Part shown: positions 7,441-14,962 of the stretch, one piece after another
How positions within the stretch are numbered: the stretch's first letter is position 1
Layout of the letters: each line of letters begins with the position of its first letter
Program-made: the position numbers and the translations under genes
The notes under the pieces: model-generated
The model's input: the letters and a program-made list of their open reading frames with translations, nothing else
What the model was told of the DNA's origin: nothing
Database searches by the model: none
NCBI RefSeq assembly: GCF_001612825.1
Contig: NZ_BDBE01000056.1
Span: 1-36,644 of the forward strand
Direction: 5' to 3'
Length of the DNA: 36,644 nucleotides
Source: Nocardia caishijiensis NBRC 108228
Lineage (GTDB): Bacteria; Actinomycetota; Actinomycetes; Mycobacteriales; Mycobacteriaceae

Positions 7441-7476
7441 CCGGGGATCCGGTCTGGAGAATGGGGGGATCCCGCA

Positions 7477-8274
7477 GTGAGCACCAGCACGTCGTGGCAG
7501 CATGAGGGCATGCGCCTTACCGTCCTCGGGTGCTCGGGCAGTGTGTCCGGCCCGGACTCCCCAGCGTCGGGGTACCTACTGACCGGCCCGGATATGCGTC
7601 CGACCGTCATCGACTTCGGCCCGGGTGTGTTCGGCGCACTGCAGAAGCACCTGAACCCCGGCGATGTCGACATCTTCCTCACGCATCTGCACGCCGACCA
7701 CTGCCTCGACCTGCCCGCCCTGCTGGTGTGGCGTCGCTACCACCCGAACCCGCCGACCGGTAAAGCCCTGGTCCGCGGCCCGTCCGACGCGCCCTTACGG
7801 ATCGGCAACGCCTCGGCCGAGATCGGCGGCGAAACCGACGACTGGTCCGACGTGATCGATTCCCAGGCGTGGGCAGAGAACGTTCCGGTGCCGTTCGGCC
7901 CGGGCCACACGGTGCAAGCGCGTCGCATGTACCACCCGCCGGAGTCCTACGGTCTGCGCATCACCGCCGCGAGTGGCCGCGTGTTCGTCTACACCGGTGA
8001 CACTGCCATGTGCGACGCCGTCGTCGAGCTCGCCCAGGGCGCCGACGTGCTGATGGCCGAGGCGTCCTGGACCCACGATCCGGCGAATCGTCCTCCGGGC
8101 ATTCACCTTTCGGGCACCGAGGCGGGCGAGATCGCCACCCGCGCGGGCGCGAAGGAACTGCTGCTCACCCACATTCCGCCGTGGACCTCGCGGGAGGATG
8201 TCATCGCCGAGGCCAAGGCGGCGTTCGCGGGCCCGGTCCACGCGGTGGCCCCGGGCGAGACGTTCGACCTGTAG
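7477..8274 (+). CDS. Rv1339-like metallo-beta-lactamase-fold phosphodiesterase
   Basis: The 265-residue product is a metallo-beta-lactamase-fold hydrolase with the metal motif H70-L-H72-A-D74-H75 and further ligands in Y-T-G-D-T and the C-terminal L-L-L-T-H-I-P-P-W-T-S. It strongly resembles M. tuberculosis Rv1339, reported as an atypical cyclic-nucleotide (cAMP) phosphodiesterase; that role here is by homology. The GTG at 7477 follows GGGGGG at a suitable distance; an ATG at 7510 (M-R-L-T-V-L-G-C-S-G-S) is a serious alternative. GGGATCC (7444-7450) and GGATCCC (7467-7473) form a hairpin that would cover part of the ribosome site. In mycobacteria murI lies immediately upstream; here there are only 36 nt. 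Confidence 0.85.
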   Translation: MSTSTSWQHEGMRLTVLGCSGSVSGPDSPASGYLLTGPDMRPTVIDFGPGVFGALQKHLNPGDVDIFLTHLHADHCLDLPALLVWRRYHPNPPTGKALVRGPSDAPLRIGNASAEIGGETDDWSDVIDSQAWAENVPVPFGPGHTVQARRMYHPPESYGLRITAASGRVFVYTGDTAMCDAVVELAQGADVLMAEASWTHDPANRPPGIHLSGTEAGEIATRAGAKELLLTHIPPWTSREDVIAEAKAAFAGPVHAVAPGETFDL

Positions 8275-8334
8275 CGACAGCCCGGCGCGAGGGGCCGCGA
8301 ACACCGGCGCGCGCCGACGGGCATAATCCCTACC

Positions 8335-9099
<765 letters not shown>

Positions 9100-9101
9100 C
9101 C

Positions 9102-9707
9102 GTGGGCGCGCGGGTGCTGGTGGCCAGCCGAAACGCCAAGAAGCTGAAGGAATTGCGCCGCATCCTCGACGACGCGGGCGTCGCCGGGATCGACCTGGTC
9201 GGCCTCGACGAGGTGCCACCCTACGAGGAGGCGCCCGAAATCGGCGCCACCTTCGAGGAGAACGCGATCGCCAAGGCGCGTGACGGTGCCGTCGCCACCG
9301 GATTGCCCTGTGTGGCAGACGATTCCGGCATCGAAGTGGACGCCCTCAACGGCATGCCCGGCGTCCTCTCGGCCCGCTGGGCCGGTCGCCACGGCGACGA
9401 CGCCGCCAACAACGCGCTACTGCTCGGCCAACTCGGGGACGTCCCCGACGAACGGCGCACCGCCCGCTTCGTCTCGACCTGCGCCCTGGTCCTGCCCGAC
9501 GGCACCACCACCGTGGTGCGGGGCGAATGGCCCGGCACCATCGCCCGCGAACCGCAGGGGGACGGCGGCTTCGGTTACGACCCGCTGTTCCACCCCGACG
9601 GCGGCTCCCGCAGTGCGGCCGAGCTCACCCCCGCCGAGAAAGACGCCGCCTCCCACCGGGGCCGCGCCCTCACCCAGCTCCTCCCAGCGCTCGCCGCCTT
9701 GGCGTGA
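9102..9707 (+). CDS. rdgB: XTP/dITP diphosphatase (Ham1/RdgB)
   Basis: The enzyme hydrolyses ITP, dITP and XTP to the monophosphates, keeping deaminated purines out of nucleic acids. The 201-residue product has the N-terminal A-S-R-N-A-K-K-L-K-E-L nucleotide loop, G-A-T-F-E-E-N-A-I-A-K-A, A-D-D-S-G-I-E-V-D-A-L with the catalytic acids, P-G-V-L-S-A-R-W-A-G, G-F-G-Y-D-P-L-F and S-H-R-G-R-A-L. Length and motifs are normal for the family. It starts with GTG 2 nt after the rph stop (TAG CC GTG), so the pair is translationally coupled. Its TGA stop overlaps the first base of a long hairpin. Confidence 0.95.
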   Translation: MGARVLVASRNAKKLKELRRILDDAGVAGIDLVGLDEVPPYEEAPEIGATFEENAIAKARDGAVATGLPCVADDSGIEVDALNGMPGVLSARWAGRHGDDAANNALLLGQLGDVPDERRTARFVSTCALVLPDGTTTVVRGEWPGTIAREPQGDGGFGYDPLFHPDGGSRSAAELTPAEKDAASHRGRALTQLLPALAALA

Positions 9708-9752
9708 CCACGCTGTGGTGGCGGCGCTACCCGGCCGCCACCACAGCGTGGT
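9707..9752. terminator. Long perfect hairpin after rdgB
   Basis: ACCACGCTGTGGTGGCGG (9707-9724) is the exact reverse complement of 9735-9752, an 18-bp perfect stem extended by one more C-G pair, with an 8-nt inner loop. It begins at the last base of the rdgB stop. No T tract follows. Because the next gene converges from the other strand, it may serve as a bidirectional terminator. Confidence 0.65.
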
Positions 9753-9784
9753 GACCACCCGAGCGCCCCGGTCATCAACCCGAG

Positions 9785-9838
9785 ACCACCATCTTCCGGT
9801 GGCGTGCTACTCGCGAAATAACGCCACCGGAGTGTGGT
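9785..9838. terminator. Second inverted repeat in the rdgB/DUF3817 gap
   Basis: TCCGGTGGCGT (9795-9805) pairs with ACGCCACCGGA (9821-9831), an 11-bp perfect stem. Outer arms ACCAC (9785-9789) and GTGGT (9834-9838) can extend it. It lies 17 nt before the stop of the minus-strand gene ending at 9855 and may end transcripts from that side. It shares the GGTGGCG core with the first hairpin. Confidence 0.5.
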
Positions 9839-9854
9839 GATCGGCCGTCCGGGC

Positions 9855-10241
9855 TCAGAGGTTGTACTGGGCTTTGACGGCCTGGGCGTTGCGGTGCTCG
9901 GCCACGAAGGAGAGGAACGGGATGGTGCCCGCGAGGGCGGTGAGGACCGTGGTCGCGGGCTTCCAGCGGGCCTTGATCGCGAGGTCGATGGTCAGGGCCA
10001 GGTACACCATGTAGAACACGCCGTGGGCCTGGCCGATGTAGAAGAACCAGCTCGGCGCCTCGGACTTGTCGTCGAGGATCAGATACTTGTAGATGAGCTC
10101 GGCGGTGAGGACGAGCAGCCAGACGCCGGTGATCCAGGCGAGCACGCGGTACCGGTTGAGGGCGGCGCGGATCTTGTCGCGGCTCGCCGCGCCCGCGGGC
10201 GGCGCGGGAACGGTGTCGGTCTGGTTCTCGCTGGTGGTCAC
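9855..10241 (-). CDS. DUF3817 family membrane protein
   Basis: The 128-residue product is a small integral membrane protein with about three hydrophobic segments (about residues 33-52, 64-87 and 94-112). The Y-R-V-L-A-W-I-T-G-V-W-L-L opening and F-Y-I-G-Q-A-H-G-V-F-Y-M-V-Y-L middle are typical of DUF3817, found in the M. tuberculosis Rv1342c position next to rdgB. Function is unknown. The GTG start overlaps the stop of the upstream gene by four bases (GTGA), so it is translated together with its partner. The soluble N-terminus, about 25 residues, is Pro/Ala-rich and probably disordered. Confidence 0.85.
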   Translation of the reverse strand: MTTSENQTDTVPAPPAGAASRDKIRAALNRYRVLAWITGVWLLVLTAELIYKYLILDDKSEAPSWFFYIGQAHGVFYMVYLALTIDLAIKARWKPATTVLTALAGTIPFLSFVAEHRNAQAVKAQYNL

Positions 10242-10666
10242 CCGGCGTTCCTCTCAGTGGCGTGCAGACCGGCGGCGCGGGTCTCGGCATCGATGTCGTT
10301 GGCGTGTAAACCCGCCAGGTACTGGTTGTAGGCGGCGGTGTCCGGATCGTCCGCGGCGGCGGCCTTCGGCCGTTCGGGCAGGAGCCCGGCCGGGATCTCA
10401 CGTGGCGCCTCGGCCTTGTCCGGGCGGGGCGCGGCGGGTTCACCGGCCTCGCGTTCGAGCCGAACGAACCGGAAGAACGCGAACACCGCGAACGCGGCGA
10501 ACAGCGGCCACTGCAGGGCGTACCCGAGGTTCTGCCCGGTCCCGGTCGCGGAATCGAACCGTTCCCACTGCCACCAGGCCAACGCGAGACAACCCAGCGC
10601 CACCACGACGACGAGCGCGATCAGCGCGGGCCGGTTGTAGGCCGGACGGGAAGGTGGAACGGACAC
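10238..10666 (-). CDS. Two-helix membrane protein in the Rv1343c (LprD) position
   Basis: The 142-residue product has two hydrophobic segments: about 14-32 (A-L-I-A-L-V-V-V-V-A-L-G-C-L-A-L-A-W-W) and about 49-66. A charged tail with Y-N-Q-Y-L-A-G-L-H-A-N-D near its end follows. In mycobacteria the gene at this place is called lprD, a supposed lipoprotein. Here Cys26 sits inside the first helix in A-L-G-C, which is a poor lipobox, so I call it a membrane protein. The GTG at 10666 has no ribosome site but lies 6 nt after TACGGT (10678-10673), a leaderless layout. Function unknown; it is coupled to the DUF3817 gene. Confidence 0.75.
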   Translation of the reverse strand: MSVPPSRPAYNRPALIALVVVVALGCLALAWWQWERFDSATGTGQNLGYALQWPLFAAFAVFAFFRFVRLEREAGEPAAPRPDKAEAPREIPAGLLPERPKAAAADDPDTAAYNQYLAGLHANDIDAETRAAGLHATERNAG

Positions 10667-10672
10667 GCATCC

Positions 10673-10678
10673 ACCGTA
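10673..10678 (-). promoter_or_regulatory. Probable -10 element, leaderless start
   Basis: TACGGT on the minus strand ends 6 nt before the GTG at 10666. No Shine-Dalgarno sequence lies between. Confidence 0.35.
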
Positions 10679-10738
10679 CCTGCCTACTACACGATGCGTA
10701 GGAGCAGGTCGCGGCGGGAAACCCGGTCGAGGCCGACG

Positions 10739-11713
10739 TCACAGCCTCGCGGTGCGGAAGGTGTGGCGGTAGGTGGATGGGGAGACGCCGATGGTGGTGG
10801 CGAGATGTTGACGCAGCGAGGCGGCGGTGCCGAGCCCCGATTCGGTCGCGACGCGGTCGATGGGCAGGTCGGTGACCTCGAGCAGGTGGCGGGCGAGGTC
10901 GACGCGCTGGCGGGTGAGCCACTGGCCGGGTGGGAGACCGGTCTCCTCGCGGAATCGGCGGCAGAACGTGCGCACGCTCATCCGGGCGTGGGCGGCGAGT
11001 TCGGCCAGCGACAGCGGCCGGTCGAGGTGGTCGAGCGCCCAGGCGCGGGTGCCCGCGGTGCCGGCGGTCCCCGCTTCGGGCATCGGCCGATCGATGAACT
11101 GGGCCTGGCCGCCCTCGCGCCACGGCGGCACGATGCACAGCCGGGCCACCCGGTTGGCCACGGCGCTGCCGTGGTCGCCGCGCAGCAGATGCAGGCACAG
11201 GTCGATGCCCGCCGCGCTGCCCGCGGCGGTGAGGATGCGCCCGTCGTCGACGAACAGCACGTCGGCGTCCATGCGCACCCGGGGGAACTCGCGGCGGAAC
11301 CGTTCGGCCTGGTTCCAGTGGGTTGTCGCGGGTCTGCCGTCGAGCAATCCGAGCGTGGCCAGCACGAAGGCCGAGGAACAGAAGCTCACCACCCGGGTCT
11401 GCGGGCGCCGCAACGCGTCGGCCACGTGCTCGGGTAGGCAGTAGGTCGCGTGGTCGTCGCATTCGTTGAACGGCGGGATGACGACGATGTCGGCGTCGTC
11501 GAGCGCACTGCTGTCCCACTCCACCGCGATCGTGAAGTCGGCGTTGGTCCGTATCGGCGCACCGTCGAGGCTGCAGGTGCGGATCTCGTAGAGCGGGCTG
11601 CCGTCCGCCGCCACCGCCGTCCCGAAGATGCGGGCCGGAATGCCGAGTTCGAAGGGATACACGCCGTCCAGGGCCAGAACCACCACGCGCTGCATGGCAA
11701 GATCCTTGCACAT
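10739..11713 (-). CDS. GlxA-type AraC family transcriptional regulator
   Basis: The 324-residue protein has an N-terminal DJ-1/PfpI-like (glutamine amidotransferase-fold) domain, about residues 7-180, and a C-terminal AraC double helix-turn-helix, about 220-320. In the first domain V-V-S-F-C-S-S-A-F-V-L-A-x-x-G-L-L-D-G-R-x-A-T-T-H-W is characteristic. The HTH shows L-S-L-A-E-L-A-A-H-A-R-M-S-V-R-T-F-C-R-R-F and P-I-D-R-V-A-T-E-S-G-L-G-T-A-A-S-L-R-Q-H. The ATG at 11713 is preceded by AAGGAGG, which decides it over an ATG at 11812 that lies inside the divergent gene. It most likely regulates the divergent oxidoreductase and itself. The inducing signal is unknown. Confidence 0.9.
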   Translation of the reverse strand: MCKDLAMQRVVVLALDGVYPFELGIPARIFGTAVAADGSPLYEIRTCSLDGAPIRTNADFTIAVEWDSSALDDADIVVIPPFNECDDHATYCLPEHVADALRRPQTRVVSFCSSAFVLATLGLLDGRPATTHWNQAERFRREFPRVRMDADVLFVDDGRILTAAGSAAGIDLCLHLLRGDHGSAVANRVARLCIVPPWREGGQAQFIDRPMPEAGTAGTAGTRAWALDHLDRPLSLAELAAHARMSVRTFCRRFREETGLPPGQWLTRQRVDLARHLLEVTDLPIDRVATESGLGTAASLRQHLATTIGVSPSTYRHTFRTARL

Positions 11714-11752
11714 ATTGGCCTCCTTGCCACTCGTCGCCGTTCCCGATGCCCG

Positions 11753-11806
11753 GCATTGTCTTTCCCGTACGGAAACAGCAACGCGCACAGGAGGAATCGA
11801 CAATGC
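11753..11806. promoter_or_regulatory. Candidate operator between glxA-type gene and oxidoreductase
   Basis: GCATTGTC (11753-11760) and GACAATGC (11799-11806) are perfect inverted repeats 38 nt apart, the right arm covering the oxidoreductase start codon. Between them lies TTTCC-CGTAC-GGAAA (11761-11775). The layout suits control of a divergent gene by the AraC-type regulator, but which element is bound is inference. Confidence 0.4.
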
Positions 11807-12741
11807 GGGCAATCGGACAGGACACCCTCGGCGGACCCGAGGTGCTGCGGGTGATCGAGGTCGACCGGCCGGAACCCGGACCGGCGGAAGTGCTGATCCG
11901 GGTGCACGCGGCGGGCGTGAACCCGACCGACTCCTGGCACCGCGCCTCGGGCGGGCTGCCGGGCGTGATCACGCCGCTCGGTTGGGATGTGTCCGGCGTC
12001 GTCGAGGCGGTGGGCCTCGGCGTCACCTTGTTCGCCCCGGGCGACGAGGTGTTCGGCATGCCACGGCACCCGCACCCGGCCGGAACCTACGCCGAGTACG
12101 TCACCGCACCGGCGCGTCACCTCGCCCACAAGCCCACGAACCTGAGCCATCTCGAGGCGGGCGGTCTGCCGCTGGTCGCACTCACCGCGTGGCAGGCGCT
12201 GGTCGACACCGCCGACGTGCGGCCGGGGCAGCGGGTGCTGGTCCACGCCGCGGCGGGCGGTGTCGGCCAGGCGGCGGTGCAGATCGCCAAAGCGCGTGGT
12301 GCCCACGTGGTCGGCACGGCGCGCGCCGACAACCACGATCTCGTCCGCGGCCTCGGCGCCGACGAGGTGATCGACTACACCACAACGGCTTTCGAGGAAG
12401 TGGCCCGCGACATCGACGTGGTGGTCGACACCATCGGCGGCGAATACGGGCCACGCTCGCTGCGCACCCTGCGCGCGGGTGGCATCGTGGTCTCCCTCGC
12501 CTCACCCGCCGAGGCCGCGCTCGCCGACATCGCGCGTCCGCTGGGATCGCGGGCCCAGTTCATGATCGTCGAGGCCGACCGCACGGGCATGCTCGCCATC
12601 GCGGAGCTGGCGCGCGAGGGCGCCCTGCGCGTGCACGTGGACACCGTGGTGCCGCTGGAGTCGGCGAGCAAGGCGCACGAGATCGCCGACACCCAGCGCA
12701 CGCGGGGCAAGATCGTGCTCGAGGTCGCTCAGAACTTGTAG
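11803..12741 (+). CDS. Zinc-independent NADPH:quinone oxidoreductase (MDR family)
   Basis: The 312-residue protein belongs to the quinone oxidoreductase branch of the medium-chain dehydrogenase/reductase superfamily. It shows the N-terminal GroES-like fold with H-A-A-G-V-N-P-T-D and the cofactor loop H-A-A-A-G-G-V-G-Q-A-A-V-Q-I-A-K at about 147-162. It lacks the zinc-ligand pattern of alcohol dehydrogenases. The C-terminal G-K-I-V-L-E-V is typical. It probably reduces quinones or reactive enals with NADPH. The ATG has AGGAGGA 8 nt upstream. It is divergent from the GlxA-type regulator and overlaps the convergent SDR gene by 13 bp. The substrate cannot be deduced. Confidence 0.88.
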   Translation: MRAIGQDTLGGPEVLRVIEVDRPEPGPAEVLIRVHAAGVNPTDSWHRASGGLPGVITPLGWDVSGVVEAVGLGVTLFAPGDEVFGMPRHPHPAGTYAEYVTAPARHLAHKPTNLSHLEAGGLPLVALTAWQALVDTADVRPGQRVLVHAAAGGVGQAAVQIAKARGAHVVGTARADNHDLVRGLGADEVIDYTTTAFEEVARDIDVVVDTIGGEYGPRSLRTLRAGGIVVSLASPAEAALADIARPLGSRAQFMIVEADRTGMLAIAELAREGALRVHVDTVVPLESASKAHEIADTQRTRGKIVLEVAQNL

Positions 12742-13604
12742 GTCACGCCCGTCATCCGCTCCGACTCCTCCCAGAGGCGCCGCAGCAGTTCGGGATCGCG
12801 CGACAGCGAACTCGACGGGCACGCCTCGACCGGCCCCTGCGACTGCATGAGCCGGTTCGGACCCCAGTAGACGGTGGGATCGGCGTCGGGTTCGGTCGCG
12901 GCGAACAAGGTGGAGTGGGCGGCCTTGGCGGGCGGGTGGCCGATGAGCCGGATGACCGGCTTGCTCACCCGGTCGAGCAGGGTTTCGGTGCGGGCGAACA
13001 GGTCGGTCGCCGAGACGCCGGGGTGCACGGCGTAGGACTTCTGCTTCGCACCGGCCTCGCCGAGGCGACGCTGCAGTTCGCGGGCGAACATGAGGTTGGC
13101 CAGCTTGGCCTGGGCGTAGGCGAGATTGCGCTGGTAGCGGCGGTTCTCGTAGTTCAGGTCGTCGATCCACAGCTTGGGGGTCTGCTTGTGGGCGATGCTG
13201 GCCAGGGTGACCACCCGGTCGCGGACGCGGTCGAGCAGCAGCGCGGTGAGCGCGAAATGTCCGAGGTGGTTCACCCCGAACTGGGTTTCGAAGCCGTCGG
13301 CGGTCCGCGAGAACGGCACGTTCATCAGTCCGGCATTGTTGACCAGCACATCGAATTCGCCCTGCTGCTCGGCGAATGCGCGCACGGAGGACAGATCGGC
13401 CAGGTCGAGCGCGGCCACCCGCACGTCGCCGGGGATGGCCGAGGCGATCGGCTCGGCCTTGGCCGTGTTGCGACAGGCCATGATCACGGTGGCGCCCTTG
13501 GCGGCGAGCACCTTCGTGGTCTCGGCGCCGAGCCCGCCGTTGGCGCCGGTGATCACGAAGGTGCGGCCGGTCTGGTCCGCGATGTCAGCTGGTTTCCATG
13601 CCAT
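12729..13604 (-). CDS. Short-chain dehydrogenase/reductase
   Basis: The 291-residue protein is a classical SDR resembling the retinol dehydrogenase/WW-domain oxidoreductase-like branch. The cofactor motif T-G-A-N-G-G-L-G lies at about 19-26, followed by A-C-R-N, the structural N-N-A-G at about 89-92, the catalytic Ser in V-T-L-A-S-I-A-H, and Tyr/Lys in Y-A-Q-A-K. Arg in C-R-N suggests NADP(H) preference. The C-terminal stretch after H-P-G-V-S-A-T-D-L is longer than in minimal SDRs. The ATG at 13604 lies 9 nt from a palindrome that probably controls it. The 3' end overlaps the convergent quinone oxidoreductase gene. Substrate unknown. Confidence 0.9.
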   Translation of the reverse strand: MAWKPADIADQTGRTFVITGANGGLGAETTKVLAAKGATVIMACRNTAKAEPIASAIPGDVRVAALDLADLSSVRAFAEQQGEFDVLVNNAGLMNVPFSRTADGFETQFGVNHLGHFALTALLLDRVRDRVVTLASIAHKQTPKLWIDDLNYENRRYQRNLAYAQAKLANLMFARELQRRLGEAGAKQKSYAVHPGVSATDLFARTETLLDRVSKPVIRLIGHPPAKAAHSTLFAATEPDADPTVYWGPNRLMQSQGPVEACPSSSLSRDPELLRRLWEESERMTGVTYKF

Positions 13605-13612
13605 GCCCCGAC

Positions 13613-13628
13613 CTTACTCTCGAGTAAG
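13613..13628 (-). promoter_or_regulatory. Palindromic operator candidate upstream of the SDR gene
   Basis: CTTACTC-TC-GAGTAAG (13613-13628) is a perfect inverted repeat with 7-bp arms, ending 8 bp before the SDR start codon, where the -10 region of a short-leader promoter would be. This is the size and symmetry bound by TetR-family repressors. The cognate regulator is not identified. Confidence 0.5.
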
Positions 13629-13643
13629 ATCGATCGGAAGTGG

Positions 13644-14564
13644 TCAGCCCAGCAATCCGGCCAGCGTACGGGCGCACGTCGGTCTGCGCAGCTTGGTCAT
13701 GGCCTTCGCCTCGATCTGGCGGGCCCGTTCCCGGGAGACGCCCAGCTGTGAACCCACTTCTTCCAGCGTGCGGGCCGCACCGTGGTCGAGGCCGAAACGC
13801 AGCCGGATGACATCGGATTCACGCTCGGTGAGCACGGCCAGCGCCGCCTCCACGTACCCGCCGAGCATCCGGTCGGCCACCAGGTCGGCGGGCGAGGGCG
13901 CGGTGTCGGGCAGCACCGAGCCGAGTTCGGTGTCCTCGCCGAGTGGTGTCTGCAGCGACACCGGTTCCGCCTCGTGGCGCAGCGCCGCCGTCACCTGGGT
14001 GACGGTGAGTTCGGCCCGCTCCGCGATCTCCTCGGCGGTGACCGCCCGGCCGAGCTCGTGGGTCAGCTCGCGCCGCACCCGCACGACTTTGTGCAGTACA
14101 TCGGCCACATTGGACGGCAGCCGGATGGTTCGCCCCTGGTCGGTGAGGGCGCGACCGATGGACTGGCGGATCCAGTAGGTGGCGTAGGTCGACAACTTGA
14201 GCCCGCGCCGGTGGTCGAACTTGTCGACCGCGCGCATCAGCCCGAGGGTGCCCTCCTGGATCAGGTCGAGCAGCGACATCCCGGTGGTGGTCGGGAACCG
14301 GCGGGCGATGGAGACCACCAGGCGCAGATTCGCCCGAACCATGTGGTCTTTCGCGCGTCGGCCGTCGAGCACGGTGCGCTGCAGTTCCCTCCGTCGTGAC
14401 GCGGTGAGTTCGACCCCGGCCGAGGCGTTCTCGTCGAGCTCCGCCCGTGCCTCGGCACCCGCGGCGATGCGGGCGGCGATGGCGTATTCCTGCTCGGCTG
14501 TCAGCAGGGGGGTGCGGCTGATGGCGGTGAGGTAGTCGCGGATCGGATCGGCGGTGACAGTCAC
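13644..14564 (-). CDS. Group 2 sigma-70 factor (SigB/HrdD-like)
   Basis: The 306-residue protein is a primary-like sigma factor without a long region 1.1. Region 1.2 is about 5-37 (D-P-I-R-D-Y-L-T-A-I-S-R-T-P-L-L-T-A-E-Q-E). Region 2 is about 73-145, with N-L-R-L-V-V-S-I-A-R-R-F, L-D-L-I-Q-E-G-T-L-G-L-M-R-A-V-D-K-F-D and Y-A-T-Y-W-I-R-Q-S-I-G-R-A. Region 3 follows, and region 4 is about 240-300, with T-L-E-E-V-G-S-Q-L-G-V-S-R-E-R-A-R-Q-I-E. It should recognise promoters close to the housekeeping type, probably in stress or stationary phase. The GTG at 14564 has GGGAG upstream. A small ORF and a hairpin precede it. Confidence 0.93.
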   Translation of the reverse strand: MTVTADPIRDYLTAISRTPLLTAEQEYAIAARIAAGAEARAELDENASAGVELTASRRRELQRTVLDGRRAKDHMVRANLRLVVSIARRFPTTTGMSLLDLIQEGTLGLMRAVDKFDHRRGLKLSTYATYWIRQSIGRALTDQGRTIRLPSNVADVLHKVVRVRRELTHELGRAVTAEEIAERAELTVTQVTAALRHEAEPVSLQTPLGEDTELGSVLPDTAPSPADLVADRMLGGYVEAALAVLTERESDVIRLRFGLDHGAARTLEEVGSQLGVSRERARQIEAKAMTKLRRPTCARTLAGLLG

Positions 14565-14601
14565 GGTTGGCTCCCGTTCGACGAAGGAAATGAATGCTCG
14601 A

Positions 14602-14626
14602 GGGGGCCGGTGGCGGGCCGGCCCCC
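14602..14626 (-). terminator. Stem-loop between the small ORF and the sigma gene
   Basis: GGGGGCCGG (14602-14610) pairs with CCGGCCCCC (14618-14626), a perfect 9-bp stem with a 7-nt loop. In transcript direction it begins 3 nt after the stop of the small upstream ORF and ends 37 nt before the sigma start codon. It could attenuate transcription, or act as a stabiliser or processing site. Confidence 0.5.
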
Positions 14627-14629
14627 GTG

Positions 14630-14854
14630 TCAGCGGCCGGGGATGCGCAGTGGGCGACGGACCGTGGTCGACCTGGTCTGTGCGCCGCGGATCGAACCCG
14701 CGTCGCGACGCCGCCGTGTGCGACGCGAGTCGACGGGCTGATCGGCCGTGGTCGGGACTGGGCGGAATGTCGTGGATCGGGCCATATCGGCTGCTCCTTC
14801 GGTGGTGACGTGGGTGAAGCGGTGCGGGGCGGCGATATCGGGTCCGTGCGGCAT
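14630..14854 (-). CDS. Small basic protein upstream of the sigma factor, hypothetical
   Basis: This encodes a 74-residue arginine-rich product, not recognised. Support for it being real: the ATG at 14854 has AAGGAG 7 nt upstream, a good promoter lies just before it, and the frame ends immediately ahead of a hairpin and the sigma gene. A second in-frame ATG at 14785 also has AAGGAG 8 nt upstream, giving a 51-residue form beginning M-A-R-S-T-T-F. Residues from about 45 on are very basic (D-S-R-R-T-R-R-R-R-D). There is no signal peptide or membrane segment. It might be a leader peptide or a nucleic-acid or sigma-binding protein; both are guesses. Confidence 0.5.
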   Translation of the reverse strand: MPHGPDIAAPHRFTHVTTEGAADMARSTTFRPVPTTADQPVDSRRTRRRRDAGSIRGAQTRSTTVRRPLRIPGR

Positions 14855-14897
14855 GCGCTGTCTCCTTCGATCGGTGTCGCTCGCGGCGACGAACACA

Positions 14898-14926
14898 AAC
14901 TTAGGACCAACATAAAAATATGTCAA
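14898..14926 (-). promoter_or_regulatory. Sigma-70 type promoter for the small ORF and sigma gene
   Basis: On the minus strand TTGACA (14926-14921) and TAAGTT (14903-14898) are separated by exactly 17 bp. Transcription would start near 14891, leaving a leader of about 37 nt before the small ORF. This is one of the few stretches of the window rich in A and T. Confidence 0.65.
14910..14923. promoter_or_regulatory. Palindrome inside the promoter spacer
   Basis: ACATA-AAAA-TATGT is a perfect inverted repeat lying within the spacer and -35 element of the minus-strand promoter and about 40 bp before the divergent tetR start. A protein bound here would block the sigma-factor promoter. The TetR protein encoded next to it is the obvious candidate. 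Confidence 0.45.
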
Positions 14927-14962
14927 GAACAATTTTGGGACGAGTTCAGTTACGCTCGGAAC

